Assembly (NCBI GenBank): GCA_964630265.1
Contig: CAZVRW010000013.1
Location: 1 to 64,000, forward strand
DNA length: 64,000 nt
Direction of reading: 5' to 3'
Origin: CAZBWP01 sp964630265
GTDB taxonomy: Bacteria > Pseudomonadota > Alphaproteobacteria > Rhodospirillales > Defluviicoccaceae
The position numbers were made by a program, and so were the translations under genes. Every line of letters starts with the position of its first letter. Positions within the stretch are counted from its first letter, which is position 1. Under the pieces are notes generated by a model that was not told the DNA's origin, did no database searches, and saw only the letters and a program-made list of their open reading frames with translations. Shown here in pieces: positions 52,154 through 62,800 of the stretch.

Positions 52154-53047
52154 CTAGAACAATCCGTACCGCACGGCGATCCACAACTTCTCCGGACGCG
52201 AGAGCGACACCGGTGCTTCGAGGCGCCGCCAGCCGCGCGCCATCAGACGCTCCAGCGTCCGTTGGTATACCTGCATCATCACCGCAGCGGGCCGCAGGGC
52301 GCGGCGATCGCCGGCGGCAAGCATCTCGCCCGCGGCGGCGAAGCGCTGGTGCGCGTCGCGCGCCAACCACGCACACACGTCGGCAATTCCAGGATGGCGG
52401 AGTACGGCCGCGGCATCACTCAGGTCCGCGATCCCCGCTTTCGCCAGCACCTCCGCCGGCAGATACAGCCGATCGCGGCGGGCGTCCTCTTCGAGATCCC
52501 GCAGAATGTTGGTGCGCTGCAAAGCATTGCCCAGCGCATCGGCGAGACGATCGCCGAGGCCGTCCGGCGCCCCGAAGACACGCACCGACAGCCTTCCAAC
52601 GGCGCAGGCCACCCGATCACAATAGATGTCGAGCGTGGATTGATCGGGAATGCGCAGGGGTTCGACCGCATCCATTTCCATGCCGCGCAGGATCGCCTCG
52701 AAATCGGTTTTGCGGAGGGCGAAACGATCGATCGGCTCGATCAGGGCGCGGGCCAAGCGGTGTCGCGGACGCCCGGCATACAGCTCATCCAGTTCGTGCT
52801 GCCATTCGGCGAGCTGCGCCTGCTTTCCATTCGCCCCGCCCTCGTCGTCGGCGATGTCGTCGACCTCCCGGCAGAAGGCGTAAACGGCGAACATGGCCCG
52901 ACGCTTCGCCTCGGGCTGCAGCCGCATGGCCCAGTAGAAGGACGTTCCCGATCGCCCCACCAGATCGTCGACGTAGGCCTGATCGTCCGCCGCCGCCACC
53001 GCTGCGGCGGCCTGAACATGGCCGGTGCGAGGGGTGGCGATGCTCAT
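52154..53047 (-). CDS. hpnD: Presqualene diphosphate synthase HpnD
   Basis: 297-residue squalene/phytoene synthase-fold enzyme that condenses two farnesyl diphosphates into presqualene diphosphate. The two aspartate-rich magnesium sites are REVDDIADDEGG (about 61-72) and RTNILRDLEEDARRDRLYLP (about 180-199). It overlaps hpnB by four bases at its start. Confidence 0.94.
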   Translation of the reverse strand: MSIATPRTGHVQAAAAVAAADDQAYVDDLVGRSGTSFYWAMRLQPEAKRRAMFAVYAFCREVDDIADDEGGANGKQAQLAEWQHELDELYAGRPRHRLARALIEPIDRFALRKTDFEAILRGMEMDAVEPLRIPDQSTLDIYCDRVACAVGRLSVRVFGAPDGLGDRLADALGNALQRTNILRDLEEDARRDRLYLPAEVLAKAGIADLSDAAAVLRHPGIADVCAWLARDAHQRFAAAGEMLAAGDRRALRPAAVMMQVYQRTLERLMARGWRRLEAPVSLSRPEKLWIAVRYGLF

Positions 53048-54204
53048 CCGCTCGCCTCGCCCGGTCGCGTGTAGTGGCGCCCCTTCCAGCCGCCGCCGGC
53101 GCCCGCGCCGTGGCGACGCGCCGAATCAAGGGTCATCGCCGAATACAGAATGCCGGCCACGGGAAGCACGAACCCCCAGGTGACCGGCTCGGCGTAAAGT
53201 CTGGCTGTCGGCACAGCGAGTGCCGCCATCAGCAGCCAAGCCAATGCACCGGCGGCAACAGCCGGCCAGTCGCCGGCGGCAGTCCCGACGATGACCGCGA
53301 ACGGCGGCAAAGCATAAAGCATGACCATGCCGATGACGGTTCCCAGCAGCAGAACGGGGGAATGGCGAAGCTGGGTATAGGCGGTTCGCACCACCATGCG
53401 CCAGATATCCGCGAGGTCAGTATACGGTCGCAGGCTGCGCGTGTGCGTCGCCAAGCCGAGCCAGATCCTCCCGCGCGCCTTGAGCGCGGCGGCCAACGCG
53501 CAGTCGTCGATGAGGCGATCACGGATGATCGTCAGCCCGCCCGCTCGCGCCAGCGCCGACCGCCGGACGAGCATGCAACCGCCGGCGGCGGCCGCCGTGC
53601 GACGCCCAGCATCGGCCACCCAACGGAACGGATAGAGTTTCTGGAAGAAGAACACGAAGGCCGGAATCAGTAGCCGCTCCCAGGCGCCCTGGCACCGCAA
53701 CCTGACCATCAGGGAAACGAGGTCCAGCTCCGCTGTCTCGCCCATGGCGACGAGGCGACGGACGCTGCGAGGGTCGTGTTCGATGTCGGCATCGGTCAGC
53801 AGCACCCAGCGTGCGTTCGGGTGGGTTCGCTCGGCGCGGGCGAGCCCCTGCGATTGTGCCCAAACCTTGCCGACCCAGCCCGCTGGCAGCGCCGCGCCCC
53901 GCACCACCTCGACCCCAGCGTCAGCCGCGTGCGCCGCCGCGGCAGTGCCGTCGCGGCTTTCATCGTCGACGACGATGACCGAGAGCCGTCCCGGATACTC
54001 CTGGGCGCCGAGCGAGGCGATGGCGCGCCCGATCGTCTCGGCCTCGTCGCGCGCCGGGATGATCGCGACCACCTCCGGCCAAGCGGGCGGCGGCGGCAGA
54101 TCCGGCGGCAACCGACTGTCGCAACGCCAGAAACCCCCGCGGAACAGCGCCAGCCACAGCCAGGCAAGACATGAGACGGCGGCAAGGGCGACGGGGGCGG
54201 TCAT
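53044..54204 (-). CDS. hpnB: Hopanoid-associated glycosyltransferase HpnB
   Basis: 386-residue membrane-bound family 2 glycosyltransferase. N-terminal transmembrane helix (about 5-23), GT-A catalytic domain (about 45-250) with IIPARDEAETIGRAI, VVDDESRDGT, the metal-binding DADIEHDP and DRLIDDCALA, and C-terminal transmembrane helices (about 290-360). The sugar transferred and the acceptor are not established; it is a regular member of hpn clusters. It overlaps hpnD by four bases and lies four bases after hpnC. Confidence 0.88.
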   Translation of the reverse strand: MTAPVALAAVSCLAWLWLALFRGGFWRCDSRLPPDLPPPPAWPEVVAIIPARDEAETIGRAIASLGAQEYPGRLSVIVVDDESRDGTAAAAHAADAGVEVVRGAALPAGWVGKVWAQSQGLARAERTHPNARWVLLTDADIEHDPRSVRRLVAMGETAELDLVSLMVRLRCQGAWERLLIPAFVFFFQKLYPFRWVADAGRRTAAAAGGCMLVRRSALARAGGLTIIRDRLIDDCALAAALKARGRIWLGLATHTRSLRPYTDLADIWRMVVRTAYTQLRHSPVLLLGTVIGMVMLYALPPFAVIVGTAAGDWPAVAAGALAWLLMAALAVPTARLYAEPVTWGFVLPVAGILYSAMTLDSARRHGAGAGGGWKGRHYTRPGEASG

Positions 54205-54207
54205 TGT

Positions 54208-55059
54208 TCAGAACACCCCGAGCACCGCGCCTCGCGTGACGCACATGGCGTAGTCGAGCTTGTTGAGCGCGATCCGCCGGGCCAGGGGATCTCCCCGCCG
54301 CAGGCGGCCGGCGAGCGTGCGAGCGGTCTCCAGAATGGCGCCCGCTTCCATTGCCAAACGGCGGTCGGTCAAGTCGCCCGGCAACGAGGCGGCTTCCAGC
54401 AACAGGGCATCGACACCGTCGAGACACCGATCGAGCACGCGGCGGAGCCCGTCCGTCACGCGCGGCTGGTCCAGGTCGGCAACCCCCGTTCCTTCCGTCG
54501 CCATCCAGGTCATCGGCAGGTAGACCCGATCCAGCGTTCGGTAATCGTCCTGACAGTCCTGCAGATGGTTGATGATCTGCAGGGCCTTGCACAGGGCATC
54601 GGCCGAACCGTAGCCGTTCCGCGATCCGCCATGCAGATCGAGCAGAAAACGGCCGACGGGAGCCGCCGAGCGGTCGCAATAATCGATCAATTCCGCCCAA
54701 CTTTGATAGCGGGGCTTGATCGCATCCTGTTTGAAGGCATCGAGCAGATCGCGACAATGGCGCAGCGTGATCCCGGTTTCGTCGAGGCACTGGCGCATCG
54801 CCACGGCCGCCTCGTAGCCCGGCGCGGCGGTGGCAGGATCGGCAATGACGCGCTCGAAGGCATCGAGGCGACGCAGCTTTTCCGCAGCCTCAAGCTTCGG
54901 GGAATCGGCGATGTCATCAATGGTGCGGGCGAACTCATAGAATACGGCGACGTGCGGGCGGAGATGGGCGGGCAACAGCCATGAGCCGACGGGAAAGTTT
55001 TCGTAAGCGGCATCCTTGCCGGACGGCGCCGCGACGAGGCTGGTGGCGTTGGAGGTCAT
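54208..55059 (-). CDS. hpnC: Hydroxysqualene synthase HpnC
   Basis: About 283-residue trans-isoprenyl-synthase fold enzyme that converts presqualene diphosphate to hydroxysqualene. Aspartate motifs TIDDIADSP (about 47-55) and LQDCQDDYRTLDRVYLP (about 166-182) are present. The start could be ATG 55059 or GTG 55062. It is 28 bases downstream of the mlaC-like gene and begins the squalene-forming block. Confidence 0.92.
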   Translation of the reverse strand: MTSNATSLVAAPSGKDAAYENFPVGSWLLPAHLRPHVAVFYEFARTIDDIADSPKLEAAEKLRRLDAFERVIADPATAAPGYEAAVAMRQCLDETGITLRHCRDLLDAFKQDAIKPRYQSWAELIDYCDRSAAPVGRFLLDLHGGSRNGYGSADALCKALQIINHLQDCQDDYRTLDRVYLPMTWMATEGTGVADLDQPRVTDGLRRVLDRCLDGVDALLLEAASLPGDLTDRRLAMEAGAILETARTLAGRLRRGDPLARRIALNKLDYAMCVTRGAVLGVF

Positions 55060-55087
55060 CACATCCCGCGGTGCGTTCGGAAGCGGC

Positions 55088-55759
55088 CTAGCGGCCGTCC
55101 TCCACCATCCGCCGCATCTCGGCCAACAGCCCGCTAATCTTTCCGCCGCTGCGGCGAATCACCGATCCGAACTCGGACCGTTGGGTTTGCCCCATGCTGA
55201 CGCCTTCGACGATGACGTCGACGATCTTCAGCCCATCGTCGTAGGCGCGCACGCGCCAGCCGACATTGACCGGCTCCAGCCCCTCGGGGTGAACGATCTG
55301 TGAGTCGACGAGGATGTCCCCTCCGCCGCTGCTGGTGAAGGCGCGGCCGACCGCCAGGGTCTCACCCGAATAGCGCTCGAAGCGCCGCACATAGGTTGAC
55401 ACGATCATCTCTTCGAACAGGTCCAGGTATTCGGCACGCTCCTCCGGCGTTGCCTGGGCCCAGTAGCGTCCGAGCACCCATTCGCCGATGTCCTTCACGG
55501 CAAAATTCTCATTGAAGAGCATCCGGAATCGCTCGACCTTTTCGGCGCGCGTCGCGTTACCGGTGGTCAACGCCTCGACTGCGTCGGCGGCGAGACCCTC
55601 GATGAACGCCCGGGCGCGATCCTCAGCCGGCGCGGCGGTCGCCAGCCGCGGCAAACCGAGGCTAGCTCCGAACGCCGCGACGGCGAGGGCCACGGCGATG
55701 ACGACGACGCAGCGCCGCGAGGCGCGTTGAACGGTGGCGGCGAAGAGATGCCGAGTCAT
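55088..55759 (-). CDS. MlaC/Ttg2D-family phospholipid-binding protein
   Basis: About 223-residue exported MlaC-fold protein. It has a signal sequence (about 15-43), then ERFRMLFNENFAVKDIGEWVLGRYW, EYLDLFEEMIVSTYVRRFERYSGE, VNVGWRVRAYDDGLKIVDVIVEGVSM and the C-terminal helix. This is the standard MlaC pattern, distinct from the HpnM at 41700, so the window encodes two members. It heads the minus-strand operon leading into hpnC, suggesting a role in lipid or hopanoid traffic. The ATG at 55759 was chosen; a GTG at 55816 is possible. Some databases label such genes hpnM as well. Confidence 0.85.
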   Translation of the reverse strand: MTRHLFAATVQRASRRCVVVIAVALAVAAFGASLGLPRLATAAPAEDRARAFIEGLAADAVEALTTGNATRAEKVERFRMLFNENFAVKDIGEWVLGRYWAQATPEERAEYLDLFEEMIVSTYVRRFERYSGETLAVGRAFTSSGGGDILVDSQIVHPEGLEPVNVGWRVRAYDDGLKIVDVIVEGVSMGQTQRSEFGSVIRRSGGKISGLLAEMRRMVEDGR

Positions 55760-55938
55760 GAGATCCGCTGTGCGTTGGGGACAGGCCGTGCGCACACGCC
55801 CTGCCTCGGACCACACTGCCGATCGTCACCCGGAAATCAAGCGCCGTTTGCATCCGCCGTGGACGAATGCGCGGTTGCGCAGCGCACCTGCGTCTGAAAC
55901 AAGGTTGCGTCGCTGGTCAATCGGAGGCTGCCGCGCCT

Positions 55939-56580
55939 GTGCCTGACGTTGAAACGATCGAAAAGACGACGGTCTACCAGGGCTATTTCAGGATCGACCG
56001 GCACGTGCTGCGGCATCGCCGGTTCGATGGCGGCTGGACCGAGCCAATCACCCGCGAGGTGTTCGAGCGCGGCCATGCCGCGGCGGTGCTCCTCTATGAT
56101 CCGGACCTCGACCAGCTGGTTCTGATCGAGCAGTTTCGCATCGGCGTTCTCGCTGCCGCTGATGCGCCCGAGGTGGCCGAGACGTTTTCCCCGTGGCTGA
56201 TCGAGATCGTCGCCGGCATCATCGATGAAGGAGAAACGCCGGAGGCCGTGGTGCGCCGTGAAGCCAAGGAGGAAGCCGGCTGCACCGTCGGTGCGCTGGA
56301 GCCGGCATGCATGATGTTCGCGAGTCCGGGCGCCGCCAGCGAAACCATCCGGATCTTTTGCGGATGCGTCGACGCGGCGCACGCCGGCGGTATCCACGGC
56401 CTCGCCCACGAGCACGAGGACATCCGCGTTTTCCCGGTTGCACCCGAAGAAGCGTTCCGACGTCTCGACGCGGGCGAGGTGATTAACGCCACGGCAATGG
56501 TCGCGCTCCACTGGTTTCGGGTCAATCACGCCCGCATCCACGCGCAGTGGCGACCGGCGGATAGCGGGAGTGCGGGTTGA
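55939..56580 (+). CDS. nudF: ADP-ribose pyrophosphatase (Nudix)
   Basis: 213-residue Nudix hydrolase, most like ADP-ribose diphosphatases that remove toxic ADP-ribose. The Nudix box is perfect, from Gly93 to Cys115 (GIIDEGETPE, RREAKEEAG). Other family features are the early LIEQFRIG and the EHEDIRVF loop. I chose the GTG at 55939, preceded by GGAGG; an earlier start at 55867 lacks similarity. It is divergent from the mlaC-hpn operon and 57 bases upstream of cysK. Confidence 0.85.
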   Translation: MPDVETIEKTTVYQGYFRIDRHVLRHRRFDGGWTEPITREVFERGHAAAVLLYDPDLDQLVLIEQFRIGVLAAADAPEVAETFSPWLIEIVAGIIDEGETPEAVVRREAKEEAGCTVGALEPACMMFASPGAASETIRIFCGCVDAAHAGGIHGLAHEHEDIRVFPVAPEEAFRRLDAGEVINATAMVALHWFRVNHARIHAQWRPADSGSAG

Positions 56581-56637
56581 TCGGCGCACCCCTGGCCGGT
56601 AGTCTCGACGATTGCTTGCAAGACACGAGCGTACGCC

Positions 56638-57639
56638 ATGAACGTCCGTGACGGCTTCCTCGATGCCATCGGCAACACGCCGCTGATCCGATTGCGCGCC
56701 GCTTCGGAAGCCACCGGATGCACGATCCTGGGCAAGGCGGAGTTCCTCAATCCCGGCAGCTCCGTTAAGGATCGCGCCGCGAAATACATCGTTCTCGATG
56801 CCGAGGCGCGCGGTCTCCTGCGGCCCGGCGGTGTCATCGTCGAGGGCACCGCCGGCAATACCGGCATCGGGCTCACCCTCGTCGGCAACGCCCGCGGCTA
56901 TCGCACGGTCATCGTCATCCCCGAAACCCAGAGCCAAGAAAAGAAAGACATGCTACGGCTCTGTGGCGCCGAGGTGCGGGAAGTGCCGGCAGTGCCCTAC
57001 AAGGATCCCAACAATTACGTGAAGATTTCCGGTCGCCTTGCCGACGAATTGGCGAAGTTTGAGCCGAACGGCGCCATCTGGGCCAACCAGTTCGACAACA
57101 CCGCCAATCGCCGGGGTCACATGGAGAGCACCGGTCCCGAGATCTGGGAGCAGACGGACGGCAAGGTGGACGGCTTCGTCTGTGCCGTCGGCACCGGCGG
57201 CACCCTCGCCGGCGTCGGCATGGCGTTGAAGGAGCGCAACCCGAACGTCGCCATCGGACTCGCCGACCCGATGGGCGCGGCGCTCTACAACTGGTACACC
57301 CATGGCGAGATGAAGGCCGAGGGAACCTCAATCACCGAGGGCATCGGCCAGGGACGCATCACCGCCAATCTCGAGGGCGCGCGCATCGACCACGCCTACC
57401 AGATCACCGACGCGGAAGCGCTGCCCATCGTCTTCGACATGTTGCAACATGAGGGATTATGTCTCGGGGCATCGAGCGGCATCAACGTTGCCGGAGCCAT
57501 CCGGCTGGCCCGTGAACTCGGGCCCGGCCACCTCATCGTCACCATTCTCTGCGATTTCGGCACACGCTATCAAAGCCGGCTCTTCAATCCTCAGTTCCTG
57601 CGCGAGAAGGGGCTGCCAACGCCCTCGTGGCTCTCGTGA
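56638..57639 (+). CDS. cysK: Cysteine synthase A
   Basis: PLP enzyme making cysteine from O-acetylserine and sulfide. 333 residues with the PLP lysine in NPGSSVKDRAA (Lys44), the GTAGNTGIG substrate loop, AVGTGGTLAG phosphate loop and the C-terminal DFGTRYQSRLFNP. Its stop overlaps the next gene's GTG start, so sulfurtransferase and cystathionine lyase genes follow as one operon. Confidence 0.95.
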   Translation: MNVRDGFLDAIGNTPLIRLRAASEATGCTILGKAEFLNPGSSVKDRAAKYIVLDAEARGLLRPGGVIVEGTAGNTGIGLTLVGNARGYRTVIVIPETQSQEKKDMLRLCGAEVREVPAVPYKDPNNYVKISGRLADELAKFEPNGAIWANQFDNTANRRGHMESTGPEIWEQTDGKVDGFVCAVGTGGTLAGVGMALKERNPNVAIGLADPMGAALYNWYTHGEMKAEGTSITEGIGQGRITANLEGARIDHAYQITDAEALPIVFDMLQHEGLCLGASSGINVAGAIRLARELGPGHLIVTILCDFGTRYQSRLFNPQFLREKGLPTPSWLS

Positions 57640-58505
57640 GCGACGCCTCGGATCGCCGGGCCGACGCGCTGCGCACGCCGACGTGGCTGGAGGCTCACCT
57701 TGACGATCCACGGGTGCGGGCCGTCGACGCCAGCTTTCACCTGCCGGGCTCCGGGCGCGATGCTTGGGCCGAATACCGGGACCGCCACGTCCCCGGGGCG
57801 GCGTTCTTCGACATCGACGCCATCTGCGACGAAAATTCTGACCTGCCGCACATGCTGCCGACGCCGGAGAGGTTCGCCGCGGCGATGACGGCGCTCGGGA
57901 TTGGTCCGGACGATACCGTCATCGCCTATGACGCCCCGGGTTCGGCAGCAGCGCCGCGGGTGTGGTGGACGTTTCGCGTGTTCGGTCACGACTCCGTTGC
58001 AGTGCTCGACGGTGGCTTGGCCCGCTGGCTGGCGGAGGGCCGTCCGACGAACGCCGGCCCACCGAAACCATCGACTTCGGCCCCCTACCCGATCCGGCAT
58101 CGCAACGCCGCTCTGGTGCGGACATTGGCCGACATGCTCGAACTCGTCGCCATCCCCCGAGAACAGGTGATCGACAACCGCGGCCCCGGCCGCTTCGGCG
58201 GCACCGAGCCGGAGCCGCGCCCGGCGCGCCACCTCGGCCATATCCCCGGCAGCATCAACATTCCGTTCAGCCTGTTCACCGACCCCGCCCGCCATGGCGT
58301 CTGGCGCTCCAACGAGGACATCGCGGCCGTGTTCGCCGAGGCCGGCGCCGATCCGCAGGCGCCCATGGTCGGCACCTGCGGATCCGGCGTCACCGCCTGT
58401 ACGACGGCGTTCGCCGCTTGGCTTCTGGGGAATGATCGCGCCGCCGTTTATGATGGATCATGGGCCGAGTGGGGCAATCGTGACGAAACGCCGATCGAAC
58501 GCTAG
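57636..58505 (+). CDS. sseA: 3-mercaptopyruvate/thiosulfate sulfurtransferase
   Basis: About 289-residue tandem rhodanese. The N-terminal inactive domain (about 10-140; FFDIDAICDENSDLPHMLP) and the C-terminal catalytic domain carry the active-site loop CGSGVTA with nucleophilic Cys at about 247, the loop type of mercaptopyruvate sulfurtransferases. The GTG at 57636 overlaps cysK by four bases; a GTG at 57627 is also possible. It probably moves sulfur from cysteine breakdown. Confidence 0.88.
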   Translation: MSDASDRRADALRTPTWLEAHLDDPRVRAVDASFHLPGSGRDAWAEYRDRHVPGAAFFDIDAICDENSDLPHMLPTPERFAAAMTALGIGPDDTVIAYDAPGSAAAPRVWWTFRVFGHDSVAVLDGGLARWLAEGRPTNAGPPKPSTSAPYPIRHRNAALVRTLADMLELVAIPREQVIDNRGPGRFGGTEPEPRPARHLGHIPGSINIPFSLFTDPARHGVWRSNEDIAAVFAEAGADPQAPMVGTCGSGVTACTTAFAAWLLGNDRAAVYDGSWAEWGNRDETPIER

Positions 58506-59673
58506 CGACGAGGGGCATATCGAGACGCTGCTGGCGCACGTGGGACGCGCCCCCGGCGCCAACCACGGCGTCGTTAATCCCCCGGTTTATCATGCGTCCA
58601 CCATCGTCTATCCTAGCCTCGCGGCACTGCACGAAGCCGAACGCACGCCCTATGATGGGACCCGCTATGGTCGCCGTGGCACGCCGACGACGTTCGCGCT
58701 GGAAGACGCCGTGGCGGCGCTCGAAGGCGGCTACCGCAGCATTGCCGTGCCGTCCGGCTTGTCGGCCATCACCACGACGCTCCTCGCGTTCCTCGGCCGT
58801 GGCGACCACCTGCTGATGGTCGACACTGCTTACAACCCAACCCGCCGCTTCTGCGATACCATGCTCGCGGGCCTGGGCATCGACGTGACCTATTACGCGC
58901 CGATCGCCGACATTCGCCCGCTGCTGCGCCCGCAAACCCGTGTCGTCTTTCTCGAATCGCCCGGATCGCTGACCTTCGAAATCCAGGACGTGGCGACGAT
59001 CACGGCCGCTGCGCGCGACGCCGGCGCGATCTCGGTGATCGACAACACCTGGAGCTCGGGCCTCTTCTTCAAGCCGTTCGCGCATGGCATCGATGTGTCG
59101 ATCCAGGCCGCGACGAAATACATCGTCGGGCATTCCGACGTGATGCTCGGCGTCATCACCGCCACGGAGGAGCATTACCTGCGGGCGCGACGCGCCGCCT
59201 CGTTTCTCGGCGTCGCCGTCGGGCCCGACGATTGCTATTTGGCTCTGCGCGGGTTGAGGACGCTGTCGGCGCGTCTGCAACGTCACCAAGTCACGGCGAT
59301 GCGGGTCGCCGAGTGGCTGGAGGCGCGGGACGAAGTGGCCCGCGTTCTCTATCCTGCCCTGCGCTCGTTTGCCGGGCATGCGGACTGGCAGCGCCAGTTC
59401 AGCGGCGCCAACGGCTTGGTATCGGTCGTCCTGAAACCGCAAGCCGACCGGGCCCTGGCAGCGATGTTGGACGGCATGCGGCTGTTCGCCATGGGGTTCA
59501 GCTGGGGCGGTTTTGAAAGCCTGATCATCCCGTTTGACCCGGCGCGGACCCGGACAGCGAGCCCGTGGCCCCATGCGGGCCATTGCCTTCGGCTGCATTG
59601 CGGACTGGAGAACGTGGACGATCTGATCGAGGACCTGGACCGAGGATTTCAACGTTTTGCCGCAGCATTGTGA
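58480..59673 (+). CDS. metC: Cystathionine beta-lyase
   Basis: PLP enzyme cleaving cystathionine to homocysteine. About 397 residues with the PLP lysine in AATKYIVGHSDVMLG (Lys at about 212), the opening GVVNPPVYHASTIVYPS, and SWGGFESLIIP near the end. It overlaps the sseA end by 26 bases if started at GTG 58480; ATG 58450 would lengthen the overlap. It completes a cysteine-to-methionine sulfur operon (cysK-sseA-metC). Confidence 0.93.
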   Translation: MTKRRSNASDEGHIETLLAHVGRAPGANHGVVNPPVYHASTIVYPSLAALHEAERTPYDGTRYGRRGTPTTFALEDAVAALEGGYRSIAVPSGLSAITTTLLAFLGRGDHLLMVDTAYNPTRRFCDTMLAGLGIDVTYYAPIADIRPLLRPQTRVVFLESPGSLTFEIQDVATITAAARDAGAISVIDNTWSSGLFFKPFAHGIDVSIQAATKYIVGHSDVMLGVITATEEHYLRARRAASFLGVAVGPDDCYLALRGLRTLSARLQRHQVTAMRVAEWLEARDEVARVLYPALRSFAGHADWQRQFSGANGLVSVVLKPQADRALAAMLDGMRLFAMGFSWGGFESLIIPFDPARTRTASPWPHAGHCLRLHCGLENVDDLIEDLDRGFQRFAAAL

Positions 59674-59837
59674 GTGGCATTCACGCAACAAGTGACGCCC
59701 CCTCGAAGAAAGGGTTCCAGGACGCCAATATTCGCGATACACTACAACCGTTTTAGGTGGCAAAAGAACGCTTAGGCACCTTGCGGGCGAAGATCGTCCC
59801 GTCCGTCAAACGGAGCCACAACCGCTCGCGTGACCGT

Positions 59838-62800
59838 ATGCCCGATGACACGTATCGCTTGGTCGTACCGCTTCCTTTCGCTGTTCCCGAGAGCAACGCG
59901 AGGTCGGCTGAGGTCGATAGCCTGATCGAGACGTTCGAGGGTCTCGATCTCGGCATCGCCGTGTTCGACGCGCAACGCCGTCTCAAGCGTTGGAACCAAG
60001 CCTACGTCGACCTCCATCCCCTGTCCGCCGAGGTCATTCGCGCCGGCATACCGTTCGAAGATCTCGTCCGGATCGAGGCCGAACGGTCCGGCTTGGCCGG
60101 AGCGGAGGTGGACGCGTTGCTCGCCGACCGCTTGGCGCGCTTGGCCGAGCATCCCCAGGAGCGGTTCGAGGAGCGTCTCGCCAGTGGGCGGGTTCTGGAG
60201 ATGCGCTGCTTCCCGCTGTCCAACGGCGGCTTCGTCTCGACCTGCTCGGATGTCACCGAACGCCGCGCCGCGCGGGAAGCGTTGCGGGAGAGTACGCGTC
60301 GATTCCGGGACTTCGCCGTGTCGGCGTCAGAGTGGTTGTGGGAGATGGGCCCCGACCTGCGCTTCACGTTCATGACCAACCGCCCGGTGTCCCGCTCCGG
60401 CTTCTCGCTGAAGCGCGTGGTCGGCCTGACCCGCATCGAGGCTGCCGGCCTCGATCCCTCGGCTCCGCTCGACGAGAACTGGCGTCGCCACCTCGACGAT
60501 CTGGAGGAACGGCGTCCGTTCCGCGACTTCCGCTATTGGATCCGCTCCGATGACGGATCGAACGCGTGCGTCAGCACCAGTGGTGTCCCCGTGTTCGGCC
60601 CCGCGGGCGAGTTCCGCGGCTATCGCGGCACCGGCATCAACCTGACGGTTCAGGTGGAAGCGGAGCGGCGGGCGCGCGAGGCCCAAGCCCGATTCGACGC
60701 CGCCATCGAAAGCATCGCCGACGGCTTCGCCCTGTTCGACGCCGACGATCGCCTCGTCCTGTGCAATGAGAAATATCGCAAGGCGGTGGCGCCGGTAGCC
60801 GACTTGCTGGCCGACGACGTGACGTGGGTGACGCTGTTCACGACTCTCGTCGAGCGGGGTGGCGTTCTCGTGCCACCGGGCGAGAACAGGGAGGCATGGA
60901 TCGCAGTGCAGATCCAGGCGCACCGCGGCAATGCCACCGTGCGCGCCTATCGCACCGGAGACGGTCGCTTCGTCGAGATTCGCGAGTATCCGACGGCCGA
61001 AGGCGGGCGGGTGCTGATTCGCGCCGATGTGACCGACCGGGAACGCGCCCAGGCAGCTTTGCGCGAGAGTGAAAACCGCTTCCGCGACTTCGCGTCCGCC
61101 AGTTCCGACTGGTTCTGGGAAATGGGGCCCGATCTTCGCTTCTCCTGGCTGTCCCACCATTTCGAGGAGCAGACCAAAATTCCGGCCGATCGCGTCGTCG
61201 GCCACGCCCGCGAGGAGTTTGCGGGACCTGACACCGACGATGCCGAGTGGCGAGCGCATCTTGCCGACCTGTCCGCGCATCGGCCGTTCCGGGATTTCCG
61301 CTATGCGGCCTTCGGCGTCGACGGCGGGCAGCGATACTTCAGCGTCAGCGGCCTGCCCATCTTCGACGAGCACGGCGGGTTCCAGGGGTATCGTGGAACC
61401 AGCACCGAGATCACCGCCCGGATCGAGGCCGAACAGAATGCGGCGACGGCGCGGGAACGGCTCGTCGATGCCGTCGAGAACATCTCGGAAGGCTTCGTGT
61501 TGTGGGACCACAATGACCGACTGGTTCTGTGCAACGCCAGGTTCAAGGAACTCTTCACCGGCGCTGCCGCGGTGATGGCCCCCGGGGTTCCCTTCGAGAC
61601 CGTGTTGCGCCACTGCGTCGGCAGCGGCACTCACGGCCCCTTGGACGAAGACATGGAGGACTGGCTGCGGCAGCGGTTGGCGCTGCATCTGACCCCCGGA
61701 GAGCCGTTCGAACAGCGTCTGAACGATGGCCGCGTGATCCTGGTGCACGAACGGCGGACGAGCGATGGCGGCATCGCCAGCATTTACATCGACATCACCG
61801 AAATGAAGGCGCGCGAGGCGGCTCTGCGCGCCAGCCAGGAGAGTTTGGCGAACGCCCAGCGGATCGCGCACGTCGGCAACTGGGATCTCGATGTCTGCAC
61901 CAACCGGTTCACCTGGTCGGACGAGACCTTCCGCATCCTGGGCCAACCGCCCCAGGCGTTCGAGCCCCGCTACGACGACTTCCTCGACGCCTGTCACCCC
62001 GATGACCGGGCGCTGGTGCGGCAAGCCATCGACGCGGCGCTCTACCGCAATGCGCCTTACGAGATCGAGCATCGTGTCGTCCGCCCCGATGGCACGATCC
62101 GCTGGGTCGAGCAGGATGGTGAGGTTCTGCTGCGTGAAGATGGCGTGCCGGCGCGGATGACCGGCACGGTGCAGGACACCACCGACCGCAAACAGGCGGA
62201 ACTGGCCGTCGATAAAGCCGAAAAGCGCTTCCGCTTGGCGTTCGAGACGGGCCCCGATGCGATGGTGATCAGTCGCCTGGAGGACGGCCTTCTGATCGAC
62301 GTCAACCGGGGCTTCACCGAGATCACCGGCTTCAGCCGCGAGCAGGCCGTCGGTATCCGGTCCATCGACCTCGGCTTCTGGGCCGACGCGGACGATCGCG
62401 ATTGTTTTCTTCAAAGCCTGCGACGGGACGGCGCGCTTCACAATGCCGAGTTCAGATTCCGCGACGCGGACGGCCGCCTGCGCTCCGGTTTAGTCTCGGC
62501 GAGAATCTTCGAACTCGATGGCGACACCCTCCTGCTCGCGGTCATCCGCGACATCGACGAGTTGAAGCGCACGGAACTGGAACTGCGGAAGCTTTCTCGG
62601 GCGGTGGAGGAAAGCGCCGCCTCGGTGCTGATCACCGACAAGGACGGCGTCATCGAATATGTCAACCGTCGCTTCACCGAGGTCACCGGCTTTAGCCGCG
62701 ACGACGTCATCGGCCGGACGCCCTCGATCCTCAAGTCCGGCGAGTTGAGTACTCAGGACTATCAAAAGCTGTGGTCGCACATCATGAGCGGTCGCTCCTG

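Noticed and set aside
60327..62441. 704-residue minus-strand open frame
   Set aside because: Antisense shadow of the multi-PAS protein, which is supported by repeated PAS motifs and runs off the window edge.
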